64,000 nucleotides of DNA from positions 2,883,908-2,947,907 of the forward strand of contig JAHLMK010000006.1 in NCBI GenBank assembly GCA_019915135.1, written 5' to 3'. The notes beneath the pieces are model-generated. The model worked only from the letters and a program-made list of their open reading frames with translations. It was not told the DNA's origin and made no database searches. Below are positions 23,530 to 34,849 of the stretch, piece by piece. The DNA comes from Strobilurus pachycystidiatus (Eukaryota; Basidiomycota; Agaricomycetes; Agaricales; Physalacriaceae). Position 1 is the first letter of the stretch. The number at the start of each line of letters is the position of its first letter. The translations under genes were made by a program, and so were the position numbers.

Positions 23530-24881
23530 ATGGATACTCAAATGGGAGCCTTTTACCGATCCCTCTATCCCTTCCCAGCTGTATGCACATGGCTCAACCA
23601 GCAGTCTGAGCGGCGCGAAGAATTCTCGCACAGAGAATTCGCCTTTTCGCTTCCTGGAGATGTCTTCCTCCGCTACCAATCCTTTGGCACGCACGAAGCG
23701 CTCCAACGGAAGGTTCTTGAGCTCAATCCTAGCCGTATTGATATTGGGGCTGTATACACGCACGAGGTCGGTCGATCGAAACACCCGAAGCAATGCCTAA
23801 TCTATTTCTTCCAGCCCCGTCTCAGAAGGGACGTTCCACCAGAAGACTTTCAGGCTTTGCGCAGGGAGCTTGTGTTCGACATTGACTTGACGGATTATGA
23901 CTCCGTAAGGACATGTTGCTCACATGCCTCCATCTGTCGACGCTGTTGGGCGTTCATCTCCGTAGCAGTGCGCGTTATAGACAAGGAAATTCGAGACTCC
24001 TTTGGATATCAACGACTCCTTTGGATTTACTCTGGTCGCCGGGGCATTCACTTATGGGTTTCCGACAGTGAGGCGTTAAACCTAAGAGATGACCAACGCA
24101 AGGCCATCGTTGGTTGGCTCACCTTTAAAATGCCCACCTTGCACCCACGAGTCGACAAGAAGGTCCCGCCGCCTTCTCGTTCCCTCCATCCCTCCGTCCA
24201 GTAAGTAATATGTAGCTCGTGTGCGATGTGGACTCATCCTGCACACAGGGCCGTGATGGAGGTGCTCACCGAAACCTTCACTCGTGTCATCCTTGTGGAC
24301 CAAAACACCTTTGGTTCGCGGGCCGGTGCTGAGGTTCTCCTGGAGCTCATCCCGCACCCAGAAATTGTATCAACCCTGCGCAAACTATGGTTGCAAGGCC
24401 CCAATCGCAGCTCCGTGGAGAAATGGGGGGATCTCCACACCTGCATCAGCAAAGTGTCTCTTCAGGATCGAGTGGGTGGCAATTCCAACCAGATACGGCA
24501 ATGTAATCTTTTCTTAGGCCCTCCTCAAGGCCGCAATAGAAGCCATCATTTTGAGTCACACATACCCACGCCTTGACGGTAATGTCTCAAAATTCAAAAA
24601 CCACCTTCTCAAAGCACCTTTCTGCATCCACCCCAAAACCGGTCGAATCTGTGTTCCCATTGATGCCAACAAGATCGATGACTTCGACCCAATGACTGTG
24701 CCGACGCTAGCCCAGCTTCTCAATGAGCTCGAGGAATTGCCAAGGACCTCTGTTGTACAAGAGGGGCAGCGTAAGCACAACCACCATCCTCACCAACAAG
24801 CACTCACTACCGTCGTCAGTTTGGAGACACACGTCACTACGTCCGTATGTTGATATGTTCGAAGCTCTACTACCCAAATGA
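23530..24881 (+). CDS. PRI1: DNA primase small subunit
   Basis: The catalytic subunit of the polymerase alpha-primase complex, which makes the RNA primers for nuclear DNA replication. Exons are 23530-23766, 23815-24200, 24249-24471, 24518-24770 and 24820-24881. Removing the first intron (48 nt, in frame) restores the usual spacing, giving about 386 aa against roughly 400-440 in the family. Visible family motifs in order: FYRSLYPFPAVCTWLN, REFAFSLPGDVFLRYQSF, RRELVFDIDLTDYD (the D-x-D metal site), a Cys cluster CCSHASICRRCW (zinc), YSGRRGIHLW, YPRLDGNVSKFKNHLLKAPF and the C-terminal PYVDMFEALL. The start at 23530 is the ATG just ahead of FYRSLYPF. All joins are in phase and I see no lesion, so it may be the cell's functional copy. 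Confidence 0.88.
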
Positions 24882-24979
24882 GCAAGCATCTTTTAACTTC
24901 ATGTGTGCCTGCTTGCTGACTGTCACCATGATCCTGTCACAGTTCCCTTTTTCTCTGGCCGTGTCAGGTACGGCTGTCT

Positions 24980-25251
24980 GTTTCATTCAGTCACTACGTC
25001 ACACCTCGGTACTGTCTATATCGGAAGGGGTTGCGTGAGCAGCCCCGCTCCCACCATCGGCTTTTGCAATGGCGACAACTTCTAATTCGCACACATTGGT
25101 AGTCGTGAACAAGCAGTTTCATTCAGTCACTACGTCACACCTCAGTACTGTCTATACCGGAAGGGGTTGCGTGAGCAGCCCCGCTCCCACCGTCAGCTTT
25201 TGCAATGGCCACAACTCCTAATTCGCAGACATTGATCGTCGCAAACAAGCA
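24980..25251 (+). repeat. 136-bp tandem duplication, two copies
   Basis: The unit starting GTTTCATTCAGTCACTACG at 24980 repeats at 25116 with a few substitutions, mostly transitions. No gene is apparent in it. Confidence 0.8.
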
Positions 25252-26116
25252 TATGTTTTATCAGGGTCAATCACTCGGTCGACATCATGCTGGCGTTCTC
25301 ATTCATGGCCGTTCATATATAATATTCTGTGGGCAGTAAGGCGTTCTTTGCACCGAACCTTCCTCACTGGTGGGAGTGGCTGTATTACATACGTACACAT
25401 TTTGCCCACCACCACACCCAGGTCATCAACAGTCGCTTTCACACTTTATGTGGTCATCTTTACGCCCATGGCCACTTGTCAGCACGATTGTATGAGTAGC
25501 CATTGTTGGCACTAACCTTGCCCTCCCCCGAAATGTCGCCTACGTCTCGGCCGTCTATCTTTGATTGGCACGTACGGGACACCTCGCGGACATTGCGACC
25601 ACAACCCTCTGTCTTTGTGGCGAGAAATATGCAGACAGCGGCGACATCCTGAGCGAGACCGGTTCACAACGTGGACTGAACATGAAGCCGGTTGCGCAGG
25701 CTTACTTGCCGGTGGAAGTCTTCGAAGGCAAACCGCCTGTGAAATCCATGAAACCAAGTTGCTGCCTTGAACATAGCGGAAGCCGGACCAATGTGTTGAA
25801 GCCATAGCCAGCTAATGCGAGCGATCCTCTCACAACTGCACAGATCAGCCTAGGTAGTACAAAAATTCTACACCACGAGCGCGATCATGGATTTTTTTTT
25901 TTCAGAGGCCAACTAGACCGCGTAGCACATAATGCAGAAAGCGGGAAAAGCCAATCATTTGGGGAAGACAAGACACCAAGTTTTGCCCTACAGGCGCCTC
26001 GTCGTGTGGAGCTTGTCCTTTGCGCATAGCAATGTCTTCGCTAAAGCGACAGTGAGCGTCGGAGTGATGGCTGAGAGGCAACATTAGTGTCCAATCATCT
26101 TGTCATTTACTCAAGA
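25252..26116. other. no confident gene
   Basis: Only short frames; 25565-25807 (plus) shows no family I know. A T-run lies near 25890-25905. The region ends where similarity to 51313 begins at TAGTAAAGCAC. Confidence 0.4.
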
Positions 26117-26289
26117 GTAGTAAAGCACTAATTAGAGAACTGAAGAAAATCATATTCGATTTTCTCAGCTATCACTAGAGAAATATACCAAGACAAAGAA
26201 GAGATATTCGAGCTCAAATATCAAGATAATCAGCCTAGAAATAAAGGGGCAAAATCAAGTGTTTAACAAGAGTCAGGAAGCGCTGGAGA

Positions 26290-26754
26290 TAGACATGAGC
26301 ACGAATGTCAGATATTTCAATTATATTCGTATCCGACATCCGAAGATATTCGGATGTCGGATGTCGGATACCTTTCGGATGTCGGATACCTCTCGGATGT
26401 CGGATGTCCACTTTCTGAGCAGACATCCGCGACATGATAGTGTGGGCTATAGTATATGAGTGTTCTGTGTTAGCTATGTGACTCTAATTGACATTTACAC
26501 ACAGTGTAATATCATAACTTCATAGTAGGTATAGTTTCAAAGGCTGCTCTTGATGCAATATTATGCCAATACTCATGGATATTCAGATATATTTGAATAT
26601 ATTCGGATGAATATTCACAAATATTCGGATATTGGACAATTATCTCGGATGCAATGTCGGATATCCATCCGAATACAAATATCTGGGTTTGAGGTGCACA
26701 TATTCGTGGTTCGGATGTCGGATACATCCGAATAGACACTCATGATCATGTCTA
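26290..26754. mobile_element. 465-bp MITE with TIR TAGACATGA and 8-bp TSD (copy in duplicate)
   Basis: Flanked by GCTGGAGA on both sides (26282-26289 and 26755-26762). The ends are TAGACATGA...TCATGTCTA. The interior is packed with the palindromic motif ATCCGACATCCGA and its variants. It matches 51484-51948 at the same length, so it was inherited with the duplication. Confidence 0.7.
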
Positions 26755-27025
26755 GCTGGAGATGAGATCTATGACCTAAATAGGAAAGAATCTAGATTGT
26801 TCGAAGGCGCTGATCCATAAACGTGTGCAACTGCACATGTCGGACTTAGAAATTCGAGTCAGAAGAAGTTGTCACCGTCGGTTACTCGGAAAGCGATAAT
26901 CAGTGTCGTATAAAAGCTGGGTCTTCGAGTCTGAAAAACTCTTTCCCCCCACGACGCCTACCACTCGCACTACGACCCTCGATTTCGATTTCCACCTTTT
27001 CGACCTCAAATTTCTTTCCACTACC

Positions 27026-28398
27026 ATGCCCATGAAAGACATCATAGCCGTTATGGACCAGACGCAAAACAAGGGACAGCTTAGGGTTGGCGGAGTCAAC
27101 ATTACGAAGGGCCACAACTTCTTGTTCTTGGGCCGGAAACATGTGGACCCCCTCATCTATGTCCCCGTCTTCTCCAAACAGGCCACTGCAGCTCAGTTGT
27201 GATACTTCCCGGATTTGTTGCGCAAGCTAGCGCCCAAACACCATTTCTACGAATTCGCGGCTCGATATGCTAGCTCCATCAACCCGCTTGACTTCCAACT
27301 GGAATTCGAGATCGAAAAGCTCGATGCTATGCTTTTCGAAGCCTACTTGCTGTGGTTCGTTTGGACTCTTGCACAAGGAGAACCGGAGCGGGAAGATGAA
27401 ATAGACATGGAGGAGATGGCTCAAGAATACAAGGTTTTGCTGAGCTCGGTAAAGACCCAAGAACAGACAAAATTCGGATAGAAGCTAATAAAGCCTTCTA
27501 GCCGCAGCTTGTCTTGAAGAAGATGCGAGAAATCGCTGAAGAAAAAGATTGGCCTTTGGAACGGCCTACAGAATTCGATGAAGAGGTAAGTAAAGAAATT
27601 CGAACTCGAATTTCTTACTTAACAAAGATAAGATTTTCTTTGATGATGAAGACAACGAGTCCGTCTTAGAAACGGACAGCGAAGATCAAGAGTCGGAGTC
27701 GACAACCAGAAATTCGACCCCAAAATCCTCCACACCCTTTACCACGCCCAAGCCTAGACCTCGACCCACTCCGTTGAAGTCTGCCGAAGCAAAGGCAAGG
27801 CTGGAAAAAGAAAAAGGGAAGCCAGCTAGAGCTGAGACACCGGTAAGAGAATTGACTTTGAATGTCTTAAATTCGAACGAGATTTTCTTATGCCCTATCC
27901 AGCGCACCCCAATAGCTTCCACCTCCAAGCAAGCGTTGGAACCCGAACCAGGAAATTTGCCTTCAAATTCCCTGCCAACGCCCAAGGCCCTTTCCCATTC
28001 CCCTCAGCCAGCGCCAAAATGAATTCGAAAACGAAAACGTGCCGCGACCCCAATGGAGGAGGAAGAGGAAGCGCCAGAGCCCAAGAAACCGAAGACCAAT
28101 TCAAAGCCAAAATCCTCCACTAGCCGCCCATCCAAAGCTGATAAGCACGGCAAAGTGTTGGACAACAAGGCGATGCAGAAGAAGATCAACGTGGATCGCA
28201 AGTGTCTCACCTGCAAGCAGCGAGGGCAAGAGTGTACCTGGGAGTATATGCTGAATCAGCGGAACCACCCAGATACCGTCAAGACCAAGACTTGTGTATC
28301 TTGCGACCGTTGCCGGGTCCAACGGTACACTTGTTCACCGCCCAAGCGCCGCTACGATTACTTCAAGCACAAATCCAAGAAGGATGTCGAATTGGACA
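27026..28398 (+). pseudogene. accessory gene A, truncated copy
   Basis: Same exon order as 52209-54838. The TGG at 27200-27202 of the other copy has become TGA here, and the C-terminus is lost at the deletion joint near 28398. The in-frame TGA at 28020-28022 is shared with the other copy. The intron after the second exon (starting near 27586) is the uninterrupted 47-nt form and shows that the 1.16-kb insertion in the other copy is secondary. Cys-cluster residues (CLTC...C and CDRC...C) are intact. Confidence 0.65.
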
Positions 28399-29767
28399 AA
28401 TCGAGTAACAGCCGAGCTATTCGAAGAAGCCAATGGAGATAAAGATGATCAAGTGTTCTTCATGAATAATCCGCAGTACGCCAAGAGCGTTAAGAATCAA
28501 GAAGCCAAGCTTCTTCAGATCTCAGGTGATTAAATCTGACCTGAAATCAGTAGAGATTGGAACAAGAAGACAGATTGCGAACAACAAGTCAATGATCTAT
28601 CATGGATCTTAGAGTGGATTCTTAAGCGAAATGAAGCTCTAGACTCAATCAGATAATTGAGACTGAATTGGTGACGCAATCTGAAGAATCCAAGTCGCAG
28701 AGAAGCATTAAGAACAATTAAGAGCCAAGAGAAGATGAACCCCATGTGATAGATTCGACCGATAGCACGTAAGGATGTTGCAATCCGAGCTTGGAATTAG
28801 TCAACGTGGATCAACTCTAGAGGGTTTGTCATGAATAAACTGGCATAATAAGGAAATGGAAGCGCTTAGACTGGTGTCTACAGCGTGGAAATTAACTCCA
28901 AGTGGCTATTAGTTAGTAAGTTAAGATTAGTGTACGGTAGGGACCAGTATGTATAAAAGAAGCATCGATACAGTATAGTAGTTTAGTTTAGTGACCCGCA
29001 GCCACGAGCCCACAAAGCTCTACTGTAGTAATCTAACTCTGTACAAAATCGAATTTGATTTGTACGCACCCAAAGAAACTCAAATTCGAGTCAAACCTAA
29101 GAACCAAAGAACAAACCTAACGCACTAAGAGCAAGGGTTTAGAACAAAAGTGAACTTAATCGAAGAGCAAAGTGCCTTGAATTCAACGTACTAGAGGCGG
29201 TGTTTCTGAGCATAGTATCTTCCTAGAGACACTACAGAGACTTTGCAGTCTGAGCCAGCCTTTCCCTAGAGAGGACCGTTCAGTGCCAAAAAGCGTTAAC
29301 CAGCATAACCTCTTGCGAGTTCAAGTGCAATTCGAGCACGATTTGGTCTAAAACCCACGCAAACACTAAAACTCAAAGAATAAGCTCCTACCGAGGTTAT
29401 AAGAAATATACCAAGTGTGGCAATAGACTATTGTGTTCTTGATACAACCCCTCCAGCGCGAGGATTGTGAAAGTCACATAGTTTAAGTTCAGTCAGAGGC
29501 TTGTGTATTGTTCCCTGACAACCAGATGATTTGTCAATCGGTCAAAATCCCTATCACCCCCTTCAAACTCGCACTTTGTGCACACTTACGTTTCTGTTAC
29601 GCAAGAACCTTGTTTGTCAAGTGTAGTGTTGTAGTAAATCAAGGTCAATTTTCTATTGCAAAAACCCAATATTCCAAAACCGCAGAAACCTTACTCTCAT
29701 TCAGAGTATTAAGAGTTGTGTTGTTTGTTAGGTGTGATTCTACGCCTCTAAAATAACGTGCACATCA
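28399..29767 (+). repeat. LTR copy 2, 5' truncated (1,369 bp)
   Basis: Matches the LTR from about its 460th base to the end (CACATCA). It is a mosaic: TCAATGATC, ATAATTGAG and ACCAGATGAT agree with the right LTR at 58458-60288, while GCGCTTAG, CGGTAGGGACCAGTATG and AAGTGCC agree with the left LTR at 32582-34410. Confidence 0.85.
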
Positions 29768-30182
29768 ACGGCCTTGAAGCAGTGGACAGACACAATTGAA
29801 TCTGTGCACAATGCTGTCATTGGGAAGACCAGCACGGCTCATCGCATGGATATTGGTATCCCGTCTGAGCTGATGCGCGAGGAACGGTGGTGAGCACCCA
29901 CACCCATTGGGCGTTGGGCGTCAGGAATCGTATAAAAGGATCAGTAGTTAGTAGAAGTAGTTCTTCAGAGAACTGTTGTCTAACCCTTGGGATTCAATAC
30001 ACTACCTCTTACACCGCTCTGACTAGTCAGAGAAGCGCACCCGCACCCATTGGGCGTTGGGCGTCAGGAATTGTATAAAAGGATCAGTAGTTAGTAGAAG
30101 TAGTTCTTTCAGAGAACTGTTGTCTACCCCTTGGGATTCAATACACTACCTCTTACACCGCTCTCTAGTTGTTGCCTCATGT
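29768..30182 (+). repeat. subtelomeric flank with 143-bp tandem pair
   Basis: Copy of 60289-60474 plus 63660-63888. From about 29901, two units 143 bp apart carry CACCCATTGGGCG, a TATA-like GTATAAAAGG and ACACTACCTCTTACACCGCTC, like a short promoter or LTR piece. A coding-like fragment fills 29768-29890. Identity with the chromosome end stops at 30182, where the end turns to telomere. Confidence 0.75.
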
Positions 30183-31859
30183 GCCCTTGCTACAGACAAA
30201 TAGCTTGCATGTTCTTGTCCAGGTGTCCTGAGGTACATAATCAAATATGTCATGTAAATACTCCATTGTAAATGTAAGATACTTAATATGTTTTTCAAAG
30301 TCTTGCTTCTCTAACACTTGACCTGAGGACAGACCTCCAAGTGGGAATGAACATGTCAACCTCCGGAGTGGGACTGGCAACTACTACCACTATGGTGCAT
30401 GATTTACGTCACAAACACAGGGCGCAGGGCTGCAAGAAACCGGGTAGCCCTCTGTTAGTCATCTGTGCTATGTAGTCCTCATTAGTCGCAGCATGGTCCC
30501 ACCGGGAATAGCCGGGAGCTGTCAGCACTAATAGTAAGCGCACGCTAAGCGCTTGATCAAGTTTATTACCTACCCTGATCAGCGCTGCGTTTGGGGTCCG
30601 TGAGAAAGCGTTTCCAGGGGCCTCTGCTCCCTGCACTGTCTTTCCAGTGCCAGCTTCCAGAGCCTCCCACTCTGCAGAGTCAAAGCACGTGTCTATAGAC
30701 ACTGGAGCCCTGAAACTCCGGCAAATATGCGACAATCCTGGCGCAGGCACCTAGTGATACGATAGGATTCTATTTTGGGTTGAATTTCGATAGCTGATCT
30801 CTTTGCTGCTTGGTGAGTATCATGCTTCATTGACTTATATCTACATGTATATGTGGTCACTGCCGGCCCCTCCCCTCCCCCCCATTTGCCCGGACATGCT
30901 ATCTATCAACATTGTCTTCGATGTGTCAGTCATGAAAATTGTATGCTTGATCATCAGTCTTGTCGCGGCTATATACAAGAGATGCACTCCCTCGTCTATA
31001 TACAAAGAGAGGGTGGCTCCCCTCGAGAGATTTGACCATAGAATTCGGTGTCACACAGTGTCAAGAGTTATGTTCCTTAAATATGATGCTCGCGTGCAAC
31101 GGTCAGCCAATCCAATCAACTGTCATGCCACTCCAGACTGAATCAAAGCCTGCAGAGCCTATGCCCATTGGTGGGCCGTTTGTCAAGCCTGGTTCCCCAC
31201 CCGTTTTCTTGCCACAATTTGGTCGTCCCCAGGCGGAAAGCCTCTTCCACGACTTCTACAATGAGGTCACACTGGGTGAGGATTCCCGCATTTTTGAGCA
31301 AAAAATCCGGTTAGAAAACTTCATGATTCTATAGCAACTTTTTCACCAAAAATTTTAATCAACAAATTTAAATGTTTTTCAGTGAGAATAACAGTGAAAA
31401 AGATAGTGAAATTTATTCATTATATCTGATGAAATATCCAAGATAGGAATTGAAATATTTCTACCTACTTTATGCCCTCAAAATTTCAATGAAACATGTA
31501 AAATTTAGATATTTCAAAAGCTTCAAAGAATAATCAGAGTATTCTTAGAACATATTCCAGTGAAGTTTTGCTGTGACATGGTCACATTCAATTCTGGTTT
31601 CTTCACCTAATTTTTTACATGTTTCTTCAAAAATATTAATGACTGAAATACTATAAAGAGGCATAAATTTTTTCATCGTAATAATTGTGATGAAAACTTC
31701 AAAAGCAAGAATGATGAATTAGTTCAAATGTTACTTGTATAAAGCATATATATATCAAAGGCAAAATTCCTCAAATATTCTCTATAACATAATCTGCTGA
31801 AAATTAACAATACTTAATAAATCAAGAAATCATGAAAAGTATTATTACTTTAAGGATAT
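30183..31859. other. no confident gene; AT-rich from about 31330
   Basis: 30409-30750 (minus) and 31000-31334 (plus) have moderately long frames that I do not recognise. From 31330 the base composition turns very AT-rich and no coding signal is seen. Confidence 0.4.
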
Positions 31860-32240
31860 CTTGGAGTGCTTGTACAATATTCTAGAGCATCTGTACAATA
31901 TTTTAATACATTTACATGATATTCTAAAATATTTATGCAATGTTTTAGAATATTTACATGATATGTTGAAACATCCACATGATATCTTAGAACATTTACG
32001 CAACGTCTGTATAATATTCTTGAACATCCGCGTGACATCCTGGAACATCCGCGTGACATCCTGGAACATCCGCATGACATTCTGGAACATCTGCACAATA
32101 TTTTAGAACATCTATGCAATTTATGTAATATCTGCAGGATATTTTGTAAGATCTTGAGACAGCTATGCAATATCTGTACATCATTCTTGAATATCTATCT
32201 GATATCTGGAATATTCACATAATATCTTAGAACATCTATG
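31860..32240. repeat. 21-bp minisatellite, about 18 units
   Basis: Units such as GACATCCTGGAACATCCGCGT repeat with a 21-bp period. Central units (32020-32090) are most alike and GC-richer; outer ones have drifted toward A+T. The open frames here reflect the 21-bp period and are not genes. Confidence 0.8.
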
Positions 32241-32581
32241 CACCATCTATCAAAACATTCTGGAAATTGGAAACTTGCTGCCAGAAAAGGCGAGCGGAAA
32301 ACACTAAAGGCAAGGGAGAGAGAAGAGACAAAATGACGAGTTACATAGAGCAAACATAAAAAGCGTTGGGATTGGCGTAGCTAATGCGTTGACATGTTGG
32401 TAATAAGCTAATATGTAAACAATGTATAGGTGTCGCTATCGAGTGTGCATAGGAGTAAATACTCACACGGATTTACGCAGTTCTCTAACGATTAAAGACC
32501 TCAGATAGTCTACTACTATGTTCTTATATTCAGGCCCTTACTGTTGTCATAGACAAAGCTTGGAGAAGAAGCGGTACACGG
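32241..32581 (+). other. left flank of giant element, ends in TSD ACGG
   Basis: 32452-32515 resembles part of the hAT-like element at 52958-53015. The last part, 32554-32577, reads in the same frame into 60293-60412 when the element and one ACGG copy are removed. This suggests a coding exon was split. ACGG is 32578-32581 on this side and 60289-60292 on the other. Confidence 0.55.
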
Positions 32582-34410
32582 TGACACGCTTTATGCGCGC
32601 CTGAGCCTTGAAACCGAGAATTTTGCGATTTCTAGATAAGACTCGAAGCCGAAATGCACGATACATCTAACGAGAGACCCTAAGATTGCCAGTGATAATA
32701 CGGAGACCTCATTAGGGCAAGAATGAGCCTCCAGGAGAAATTCATCTTTGAATATCACCATCCAAAGTGCCCACTTGATTTATCAAGTCAACATCACGTA
32801 CGCATTCTTAAAGAAGACTCGTCTAAGAAACGAACTCGAGTTCCAAGTAATTTGGACTTGACTTTGTCAGTATTGTTCATAGACGATTAGAGTTCGATTA
32901 GCTCACTTCCTGACGATAAGTAGAATGAGTTTAAGCTACAGAATGGTCTAGGTCAGCATCAATGGGGATGAAAGCCCAGTAATGCTATCACAAGATACAA
33001 CTATCCCCTTGGAATTCTAGGCCTAGAACCCACGATAGCACAAAATCGAGTAACAGCCGAGCTATTCGAAGAAGCCAATAAAGATAAAGATGATCAAGTG
33101 TTCTTCATGAATAATCCGCAGTACGCCAAGAGCGTTAAGAATCAAGAAGCCAAGCTTCTTCAGATCTCAGGTGATTAAATCTGACCTGAAATCAGTAGAG
33201 ATTGGAACAAGAAGACAGATTGCGAACAACAAGTCAACGATCTATCATGGATCTTAGAGTGGATTCTTAAGCGAAATGAAGCTCTAGACTCAATCAGATA
33301 ATCGAGACTGAATTGGTGACGCAATCTGAAGAATCCGAGTTGCAGAGAAGCATTAAGAACAATTAAGAGCCAAGAGAAGATGAACCCCATGTGATAGATT
33401 CGACCAATAGCACGCAAGGATGTTGCAATCCAAGCTTGGAATTAGTCAACGTGGATCAACTAGAGGGTTTGTCATGGAATAAACTGGCATAATAAGGAAA
33501 TGGAAGCGCTTAGACTGGTGTCTACAGCGTGGAAATTAACTCCAAGTGGCTATTAGTTAGTAAGTTAAGATTAGTGTACGGTAGGGACCAGTATGTATAA
33601 AAGAAGCATCGATACAGTATAGTAGTTTAGTTTAGTGACCTGCAGCCACGAGCCCACAAAGCTTTACTGTAGTAATCTAACTCTGTACAAAATCGAATTC
33701 GATTTGCACGCACCCAAAGAAACTCGAATTCGAGTCAAACCTAAGAACCAAAGAACAAACCTAACACACTAAGAGCAAGGGTTTAGAACAAAAGTGAACT
33801 TAATCGAAGAGCAAAGTGCCTTGAATTCAACGTACTAGAGGCGGTGTTTCTGAGCATAGTATCTTCCTAGAGACACTACAGAGACTTTGCAGTCTGAGCC
33901 AGCCTTTCCCTAGAGAGGACCGTTCAGTGCCAAAAAGCGTTAACCAGCATAACCTCTTGCGAGTTCAAGTGCAATTCGAGCACGATTTGGTCTAAAACCC
34001 ACGCAAACACTAAAACTCAAAGAATAAGCTCCTACCGAGGTTATAAGAAATATACCAAGTGTGGCAATAGACTATTGTGTTCTTGATACAACCCCTCCAG
34101 CGCGAGGATTGAGAAAGTCGCATAGTTCAAGTTCAGTCAGAGGCTTGTGTATTGTTCCCTGAAAACCAGACAATTTGTCAATTGGTCAAAATCCCTACCA
34201 CCCCCTTCAAACTCGCACTTTGTGCACACCTACGTTTCTGTTACGCAAGAACCTTGTTTTTCAAGTGTAGTGTTGTAGTAAATTAAGCTCGATTTTCTAT
34301 TGCAAAACCCAATATTCCAAAACCGCAGAAACCATACTCTCATTCAGAGTATTAAGAGTTGTGTTGTTTGTTAGGTGTGATTCTACGCCTCTAAAATAAC
34401 GTGCACATCA
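32582..34410 (+). repeat. left LTR of giant element (1,829 bp)
   Basis: TGACACG...CACATCA. It carries a TATA-like GTATAAAAGAAG near 33595 and several TCGA dyads (for example AAATCGAATTCGATTT near 33690). Confidence 0.88.
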
Positions 34411-34416
34411 ACTTTT

Positions 34417-34434
34417 TGGAGCCCACCGCGAGGG
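34417..34434 (+). other. primer-binding-site candidate
   Basis: TGGAGCCCACCGCGAGGG, six bases after the LTR, starts with TGG as complements of a tRNA CCA end do. I could not match it to a named tRNA, and it does not match the three tRNA-like genes in the element. Confidence 0.45.
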
Positions 34435-34849
34435 GGTCCTATATTTTGATCAACCAAATCGGTGGTCTTTATATCCAAAAACGTCTAAGAAAGGCAGACA
34501 GTCTGCTAAATACACCCGAAGTCAACTAGACGCAAACCCGGAAACACCACCGGTTGTTAGTGGATCTCGAATTGCTCCTGAAGAATCTGAACTACAAAGT
34601 GTCCAAGTAGGAACCAGAAGTTTAACAAAGAACAGACCACGAGTAGGAGCCCTATTCAACGATCAACCAGAAAACGTACGGGAAAAAGTTCGCAGACTAG
34701 CTGAACATCCCCCGCCAATTCGAAGAAGATTAGCTCCTAGAAAGAGTTATTCCGATCTTGAACAATCCGAACTCGAATTTCTACTTTTAAGCCGAGCCTT
34801 AGAAAACTACCAAGATCTTTTAAACATTCCTACGTTTATACCTCCAAGA

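Larger units (their letters stand above)
26117..30182 (+). mobile_element. truncated duplicate of the giant element's right end plus its flank
   Basis: This block matches, in order, 51313 to about 54750 (lacking the element at 52809-53971), then jumps to about 58919 and runs through the right LTR to 60474. It lacks the mariner-like element and resumes with 63660-63888. It therefore shares the giant element's right flank (ACGGCCTTGAAG...), so it is a copy of that locus, not an independent insertion. The jump at about 28398 removes the end of gene A, genes D and B and the first quarter of the LTR. ACAA is shared by both sides, as in microhomology-mediated joining. Confidence 0.8.

Noticed and set aside
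25561..25807. Short plus-strand frames of about 70-80 aa
   Set aside because: No recognisable motif, no plausible exon continuation, no duplicate to compare.
26330..26420. CRISPR-like spacing of GGATGTCGGATA repeats
   Set aside because: The repeats are palindromic motifs inside a MITE in a eukaryotic genome, without regular spacers.
31845..32184. Met/Phe/Asp-rich repeated minus-strand frames
   Set aside because: Produced by a 21-bp minisatellite period; no start context or conservation.
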